From Paulinella micropora (Eukaryota > Cercozoa > Imbricatea > Euglyphida): DNA of 42,092 nt. The translations under genes and the position numbers were made by a program. The stretch lies in the NCBI GenBank assembly GCA_009731375.1, contig BJOX01000014.1, positions 1,412,504 through 1,454,595 on the forward strand, read 5' to 3'. This document shows positions 1 to 42,092 of this stretch, piece after piece (within the stretch, counting starts at the first letter, position 1; each line of letters opens with the position of its first letter). Below the pieces are notes generated by a model. The model saw only the letters and a list, made by a program, of their open reading frames with translations. It was not told where the DNA came from and did not search any database.

Positions 1-200
1 GGTGGGAGCTCGTTCTGCAAGGGGCGCTTTATGGAACGAGCCCTGGCCCCGCCTGGTACTAGGAAGCTTTGGTATTGCCTGTATCAGTCCCTTCCGTGCA
101 AACATCACGGCTTAGCTGGGCATCGGGTTAATACTTTACCCACAGACTTCCTGGTTGACGAAATCAGAAGCTCCTTTTTTCTGACATTAGTCGATATTTC

Positions 201-291
<91 letters not shown>

Positions 292-294
292 CGA
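1..294 (+). mobile_element. Retroelement family R1, 3' part with (TATC)n tail
   Basis: Identical or nearly so to 1596-1886 and present inverted at 24207-24490 and 28785-29012. Every full-ended copy finishes with TTAGTCGATATTTCATC and then (TATC)n, as for a non-LTR element that ends in a short tandem repeat. No tRNA head or ORF is visible in this part. Confidence 0.65.
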
Positions 295-733
295 GGGGAA
301 TGTAGAGGGCCAGCTGCTCAGTGCTCCGGCCTAAAACTAAACCCCCTATAACGACGGTTTTGTGTCCGCCGTTAATCGCGAATCGCGCGCAGCGCAAGGG
401 CTAAACAGGCGACCATCTCCCGACCGGGCCGTGATGCAAAGGGTTGATGAAGTCGGGGTTGTAAAAGGTAACTCACAACGAGCGTAAACTCCCGAAACCT
501 CGGCTTGATCGTGTCATCATCTCCTTATGGCACACGCCCCTGGGGGAGTGTTTCAGTGGTTGTTCTGTACAGTTCAAAAGGGCTCGGCTACCTTTCGGCT
601 TGAACTGGGCACAGGCACCAATCACAGCGGACCAGTGGTTGGTGTGCAGCTTGGCCGGTGCTGAAAGTTCTTGTCCGGGGGTAGTATAGGAGGCCATGGC
701 TTTTCAAGCTAAGCCACGCCCATAGATTAAACA

Positions 734-778
<45 letters not shown>

Positions 779-797
779 GTCTGTCTATCTGTCTATC

Positions 798-880
<83 letters not shown>

Positions 881-892
881 TTATCTATCTAT
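295..892 (+). mobile_element. Retroelement family R3 with (TATC)n tail
   Basis: A 445-base unit from CCGAGGGGAATG to ATTAAACATATC followed by about 150 bases of (TATC)n. A second copy at 1887-2350 is nearly identical for most of its length and diverges near the end. A short relative of the tail end is at 28563-28632 in reverse. Confidence 0.6.
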
Positions 893-1080
893 CTACAAAA
901 AAATAGATAGCCTTTTTCTTCAACGTCCTACCTCCTCTTCTTTTTTACAGAACACAGTCTACCCGTGATTCCCATCCCGGACACATGCACAGTACACAAA
1001 TTACTGTTTGATGTGAAACTGCGTTCCTTTGCAAGGACTACATTCCTTTGCGACATCTCATCTATCTATCTACAAAAAAA

Positions 1081-1155
<75 letters not shown>

Positions 1156-1156
1156 A
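893..1156 (+). mobile_element. Retroelement family R2 with (TATC)n tail
   Basis: Unit from about 940 containing CCCATCCCGGACACATGCAC and ending GCGACATCTCATC plus (TATC)n. A second copy is at 10651-10750. The end resembles that of family R1. Confidence 0.6.
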
Positions 1157-1595
1157 CGGCTTAGCTGGGCATCGGGTTAATACTTTACCCACAGACTTCC
1201 TGGTTGACGAAATCAGAAGCTCCTTTTTTCTGACATTAGTCGATATTTCATCAGTTGATCTTATCACTTACTCTACGGAATGAACCAAGGCCACTTGAGG
1301 TGTCACTGACCCTCTCTTGGGCTTGATTTTTTGAAATGGGTGCCATCTGTCGACAGACAGAGAATTAGGGGATGGTGTGGGTGTGCTGGGCCCGTGGTGG
1401 GGTGCCTTATGTGTGCCTAGCCATACGCCTATAAGTCACATGCCGAAATAGCGACGGGAAGCACAATCCTGTTCCCTCAGGGTGCCCTTTCTCGCTTGTT
1501 GAGCCCGGAATAAAACCCACAGTGCTCTGTCGGTTTATACTAGACTGTCGAACAGTCTCGAAACTCCATCTGCTTACTGGGCCCTCTGTAATGGA
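1157..1595 (+). mobile_element. R1 fragment and upstream part of an R1 copy
   Basis: Bases 1157-1250 repeat the last 95 bases of R1 without a tail. Bases 1251-1595 are unique here except that 1515-1595 is found upstream of R1 in the copy at 24411-24490. They are therefore probably the 5' part of the element at 1596. Confidence 0.55.
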
Positions 1596-1795
1596 GGTGG
1601 GAGCTCGTTCTGCAAGGGGCGCTTTATGGAACGAGCCCTGGCCCCGCCTGGTACTAGGAAGCTTTGGTATTGCCTGTATCAGTCCCTTCCGTGCAAACAT
1701 CACGGCTTAGCTGGGCATCGGGTTAATACTTTACCCACAGACTTCCTGGTTGACGAAATCAGAAGCTCCTTTTTTCTGACATTAGTCGATATTTC

Positions 1796-1886
<91 letters not shown>
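1596..1886 (+). mobile_element. Retroelement family R1, second copy
   Basis: Matches 1-294 at an offset of 1595 bases, including the tail repeat. R1 and the R3 unit after it are duplicated together, so about 0.75 kb was copied as a block. Confidence 0.65.
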
Positions 1887-2350
1887 CGAGGGGAATGTAG
1901 AGGGCCAGCTGCTCAGTGCTCCGGCCTAAAACTAAACCCCCTATAACGACGGTTTTGTGTCCGCCGTTAATCGCGAATCGCGCGCAGCGCAAGGGCTAAA
2001 CAGGCGACCATCTCCCGACCGGGCCGTGATGCAAAGGGTTGATGAAGTCGGGGTTGTAAAAGGTAACTCACAACGAGCGTAAACTCCCGAAACCTCGGCT
2101 TGATCGTGTCATCATCTCCTTATGGCACACGCCCCTGGGGGAGTGTTTCAGTGGTTGTTCTGTACAGTTCAAAAGGGCTCGGCTACCTTTCGGCTTGAAC
2201 TGGGCACAGGCACCAATCACAGCGGACAGTGGTTGGTGCGCGGCTGAAGTGCTGAGAGTTCTTGTTCAGGGGTAGTAAAGGAGGCAATGGCTTTTTAAGC
2301 TACGCCACGCCCACAGATTAAACATATCTATCTATCTATCTATCTGTCTG
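1887..2350 (+). mobile_element. Retroelement family R3, second copy
   Basis: Second copy of 295-740, diverging from about 2225 on. Its short (TATC)n/(TGTC)n tail ends at the acceptor of exon a (TAG at 2356-2358) and so serves as its pyrimidine tract. Confidence 0.6.
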
Positions 2351-2358
2351 TCTTGTAG

Positions 2359-18445
<16,087 letters not shown>

Positions 18446-18970
18446 GAAAGTGATGTGTTTCGCAACATCACGTGAAATCAGGCAGCTTTGACCATGTCGT
18501 TCTCTATCAATTATCATGCATCATCTATCATCATCTATCATCATCTATCATCATCTATCATTATCTATCATCATCTATCATCGTTTGAACGATGCTGGAG
18601 CAGTCTTTTGAAAGCGCAGCACAAGAGCTTGCACATGACAGCTTTCACATGACAGAATGAGTTCAAAGTGGGACTAGTGCGTCCTGAACGATGGCAGTGA
18701 TAGTGAGCTTCTTACCCGATACAAGAGTCCGCCAGCACATTGAAGTGGCCCGGCAATGTACATACAGATATACATGTACTTGAAGTTACACATGTATACA
18801 TACGCACTTACATACGTACGTACATGCATGCACACATACAAATATGCATACATACATACATACCGGCATACATACATACATACATATATACATACAGACA
18901 GACAGACATACATACATACATACATACAATGTTACATACATACATACATTACTACATAACATGCATTATG
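18446..18970. other. 3' flank of the plus-strand gene
   Basis: Contains a 10-base repeat ATCATCTATC near 18515-18580 and (CATA)n at 18780-18960, with some unique sequence. I saw no gene in it. Confidence 0.6.
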
Positions 18971-20426
18971 TCATACCCGCCCCCCCCCCCCTCCACCTAA
19001 CTTATTACTAAGGTCAAAATAAACTTACTTTTTCCATGACCCAAATAGAATTACTTAAAGAGTATTACGCTGTATCAGTGGCGACCTAGCGGTGTATCTG
19101 AAAGTATCGACCTTGGACATTATTGGATATGTATTAATAACTTAAGCAGCAACAGCTTGAATATGAGAAAACCGGTGCCTTTAAACCCTCGACATGTTAG
19201 ACTACTATTATTCAAGTAATATAATAATCTATGATAGTTACAACACTCTCAGCAGTACTACAACCTTAATACTAAGAAAAGCGCCAACAGAGCGCGCCAC
19301 GTAACTTGACTGACCGCAGTGGAGGTGATCGCCACGCTGTAGATAGGGGTTGACCCTAAAATAACAAAACCATACACATCATGAGTCATATAGTATTGTA
19401 TTGGTTGACTCGCTGCATACTGTGTATGAGGGTAGAGGAGTGACACAAAAATGCAACGGCAGATGAACAATCTATCGACACATATGTGTTTTTGGTTACC
19501 TCTGTCCTAATACGTTGTTGAGTACAGCGGTGGCACTGACTCCGAGTCCTCTTTCCAAATCGACTCGTGACTCGGATCTGTCGACAGAACACAAAACTCT
19601 GTGTGTGTATTACTGATGATAGTTTCCACAGGCTTGGAAGGAAAATTCGAATTGTGAGTTTATATACAACTCCGAGGCTTCACTTTTCAAAATTGGCAGA
19701 TACAACTTGAACTTGACGAACTCTTATTAAGAACCGTAGGCTATGGCCAGCAGGCTGCCGCCATTGAAATAACAGTGTTGAAATACTAATAGCAGAGCGG
19801 TCACCGTTGTATTGTACTACTAGGCTTCGATTATTTACGTAATTTCGAGTCGTACTACGTGACTCGTTGCAGACTTGAAGTTGAATGCAACTTCCGCAAG
19901 TGCCATTGACGATCGAGTGTGAATCGTAGATCACTGTGAGCCTGACGGTCTCCAGTTGTCAAAAGCCTTTTGCTTCAAGTTAACAGTCATGCTTCAAACG
20001 GATAATGTGGCGGGGTTGATGCCACAGGCTCGAAAACCAAAATGATTTGGGAAGGCTAGGCGAGAATGACTGAGGCTGGGACGGATGTAAAAAGCCGGCC
20101 GCAGCCTGCAGTCCGGCAAGCATTGTTTTTCCGTTGACTCTTGCTACCCAGTGTCCACAAATTTACCGCAACGTGCGCAAGTGTTTCACCACAGGAAATC
20201 GGGCCCGGGAAACTTGAAAGGTAGTAGAGTGTGAAAAAGGCAATACTACTGAGTAACGGTGGCAATGATCGTACCGTGGCAGTAAGTGGGAAGCCGAAAC
20301 ACGAGTTTTTATATTATTTTTGTTTTCATTTTTAATTTTTTTGTTTTTGTCCCGCAAACAGTGTCTCAGCTTGTGATATTGTTAATAATAATGTAAGAAA
20401 ATAGCCACTTGCCACTCGACTATGTA
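18971..20426. other. Low-repeat region between the two convergent genes
   Basis: After a poly-C run near 18980, about 1.4 kb of mostly unique, AT-leaning sequence. AATAAA at 19018-19023 could serve the plus-strand gene but is 570 bases past its stop. Small open frames on both strands show no recognisable protein. Confidence 0.6.
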
Positions 20427-40432
<20,006 letters not shown>

Positions 40433-40775
40433 CTACCCGGGCAAAGAAGGCAGATATGCACAAATGTTACATGTACTTACGCATATATATATGTGTATAT
40501 AGTATCACATTTATGGAGGGAAAGTGTGTGTGTGTTTGTGCGGCGGGGGGGGGGGGGGGGGGGGANNNNNNNNNNTATATGTATGTATGTATGTATGTAT
40601 AATTGTATAGATTCCCTCTTCTCGTGGCGCGTTGGACAGTATGCATGTATTCATGCATAAATGTATACGTATATATATATATAATATATATTTATATATA
40701 TATATATATATTATATATATACAATATTATATATATATATACATACATATATAATATGTATATATATATATATAA
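40433..40775. repeat. Poly-G, gap, (TATG)n and (TA)n
   Basis: Intron sequence upstream of the first visible FARSB exon; no convincing N-terminal exon found. Confidence 0.8.
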
Positions 40776-41440
40776 GGGGTGGTTCAAAAGTTTCTCCCCA
40801 TATTTCAACCCTATCTTCCCCTGAGCTAGCGCTGCAGCCTGTGGCTCAAGTTATATGCACAGCAATTACAGCACACACAGATGTGTGTCCCTCAACCGCA
40901 CCTCCCCACTTGCTTTATTTGAAAAAATTGGAAAAGTCTCAAAAATCGGATCTGACAAAAAGCCCGATTTTCGACACCTTTTTTCAACTTTTCTAAATTC
41001 TCCCCAGCAAGAGCATGTGGGAAGGTGTAGTTAAGGGAAATACATCTGGATGTTATGCATGCTGTACGTATCAGCTGCGCCACTGGCTGTAGCGCTTGCT
41101 GGGTGAAAGTATGTATGTATCCCACCACCGCAGGATGGTAGGACAGCCCTTAGGGACCGGGAGGCTATCTTTCCCTGAGCAAGCGTTGCAACATACGGCG
41201 CAGTTGATTTGCAGAGCCCGCATAACGCCCACAGATATGTGCCCCGCAATGACAACCTCCCACTCGCTCTCCCTGGCGAGAATTAAGAAAAGTTCGAAAA
41301 GGGTCCAAAATGGCACAAAGGAGCACCCTCGGGACTAGGAGGTTATCTTTCTTTGAGCAAGCTCTGCAACCTTCAGCGCAGCTCATATGCACAACACGCA
41401 TAGCGCCCATAGATGTGAGCCCCGAAACCACATCTCTCCA

Positions 41441-41490
<50 letters not shown>

Positions 41491-41950
41491 GGCGAGATTT
41501 TAGAAATGTTGGAAAAAGGTCCAAAGTCGGTCAGACAAAGGACCACCTCGGGACGAGGCCAAGTTCCCCTCAAGTCTGCCGATCTCAAGTCCCATCGAAC
41601 ACGTATGGGGCTACATGATATGGAACTCAGTGTCAACCGCCCAACGACCATGCCCGCATGGAAGCGCCGACTGCTCCAAGTCTGGCGAGGGGTGGACGTG
41701 AAGATGGAGAAGATGGCGACCTGGATGAGACAAAGAGTACGCACTGTCATCACCAGTGGAGTAGAATGGACTGACTAGATGCATCCTGTGGAAGCTCACG
41801 ACCATAACACCCCAACACTGCAGCGGCAAGACAGTTTGCTCGAGGCGTAGAAGAAGGAAGCAATTATAAGTAAAATCCACAGTCCCAGAATGGCCCTTTG
41901 TCGGACCCGATTTTTGAGACTTTTCCAACTTTTTCAAACTCTCGCATGTA
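40776..41950 (+). mobile_element. Decayed Tc1/mariner-like element with iterated end sequences
   Basis: 40917-40966 (GAAAAGTCTCAAAAATCGG in the middle) and 41893-41943 are inverted copies, as for terminal inverted repeats. A transposase end is at 41560-41778. Between them, related 150-200-base units occur at 40813-40960 (+), 40960-41104 (-), 41167-41335 (+) and 41344-41555 (+). Confidence 0.7.
41560..41778 (+). pseudogene. Tc1/mariner-type transposase, C-terminal remnant
   Basis: SADL in one frame and SPIEHVWGYM in the next, after a single-base shift, recall the DLNPIEHVW motif that holds the last catalytic Glu. The original frame continues KRRLLQVWRGVDVKMEKMAT and RVRTVITSGVEWTD, like the end of such transposases, to a stop at 41776. 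The N-terminal two thirds is absent. Confidence 0.75.

Positions 41951-42092
<142 letters not shown>

Noticed and set aside
1407-1710. Short proteins from the R1 region
   Set aside because: The sequence recurs as a dispersed element, frames overlap on both strands and resemble no protein.
19258-20357. Small open frames in the intergenic region
   Set aside because: 60-80 codons on one strand, no recognisable motif and no splice signals that chain.
40590-40650. Upstream FARSB exon near 40610
   Set aside because: The minus-strand island reads VQRATRRGNLY, does not match the N-terminal region and lacks matching splice phases.

Overview
This is nuclear DNA from a eukaryote. Coding sequence is split into very short exons (35-305 nt) that lie in introns made almost entirely of microsatellites, minisatellites and retroelement fragments. 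TTAGGG-type repeats occur inside introns, and there is a U6 snRNA sequence and a tRNA-derived SINE family. I cannot name the species. The protein identity (cytosolic, archaeal/eukaryotic-type PheRS beta) only says eukaryote. The loose 5' splice sites, including two apparent GC donors, fit several protist lineages but do not prove one.

Two genes converge on the middle of the window. On the minus strand, 40432 down to 20427, 24 consecutive exons encode the C-terminal 529 residues of the phenylalanyl-tRNA synthetase beta subunit (FARSB). The reading phase matches across all 23 junctions and the last exon ends in a stop. About the first 90 residues, judged against the human protein, lie beyond the right edge or were not found. 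On the plus strand, about 2359 to 18445, a second gene is visible as eight or nine exons. Six of them (2359-11757) chain in phase and read like the last membrane segments of a multi-pass transporter, perhaps MFS. Two more (16776-16854, 18141-18445) give a hydrophilic, Asn/Gly-rich C-terminus ending in a stop. The link between the two groups is not resolved. The roughly 2 kb between the two stops (18446-20426) is the only long stretch without much repeat.

Layout: 1-2350 retroelement fragments with (TATC)n tails; 2408-6575 (TATG)n and pentamer arrays; 6632-9120 SINE copies with (ATT)n tails, a 924-base gap and a U6 sequence fused to a SINE; 9119-9960 (TAC)n/(TAG)n; 10130-15290 mostly (TATC)n and relatives; 15300-18140 copies of one exon, a 30-bp minisatellite and drifting pentamers; 20427-40432 FARSB with introns of (GATA)n, (CAAC)n, hexamers, (AAT)n and (ATAAC)n; 40800-41950 a decayed Tc1/mariner-like element with iterated end sequences.

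The most unusual signal is that introns of both genes carry decayed partial copies of the neighbouring exon edges together with their splice sites. Examples are seven copies of one 3' splice site in a row, five copies of one 5' exon end among TTAGGG-like repeats, and five copies of another 5' exon end next to CCCTAA repeats. A second signal is that every retroelement fragment whose orientation I could assign lies in the sense direction of the gene that holds it.
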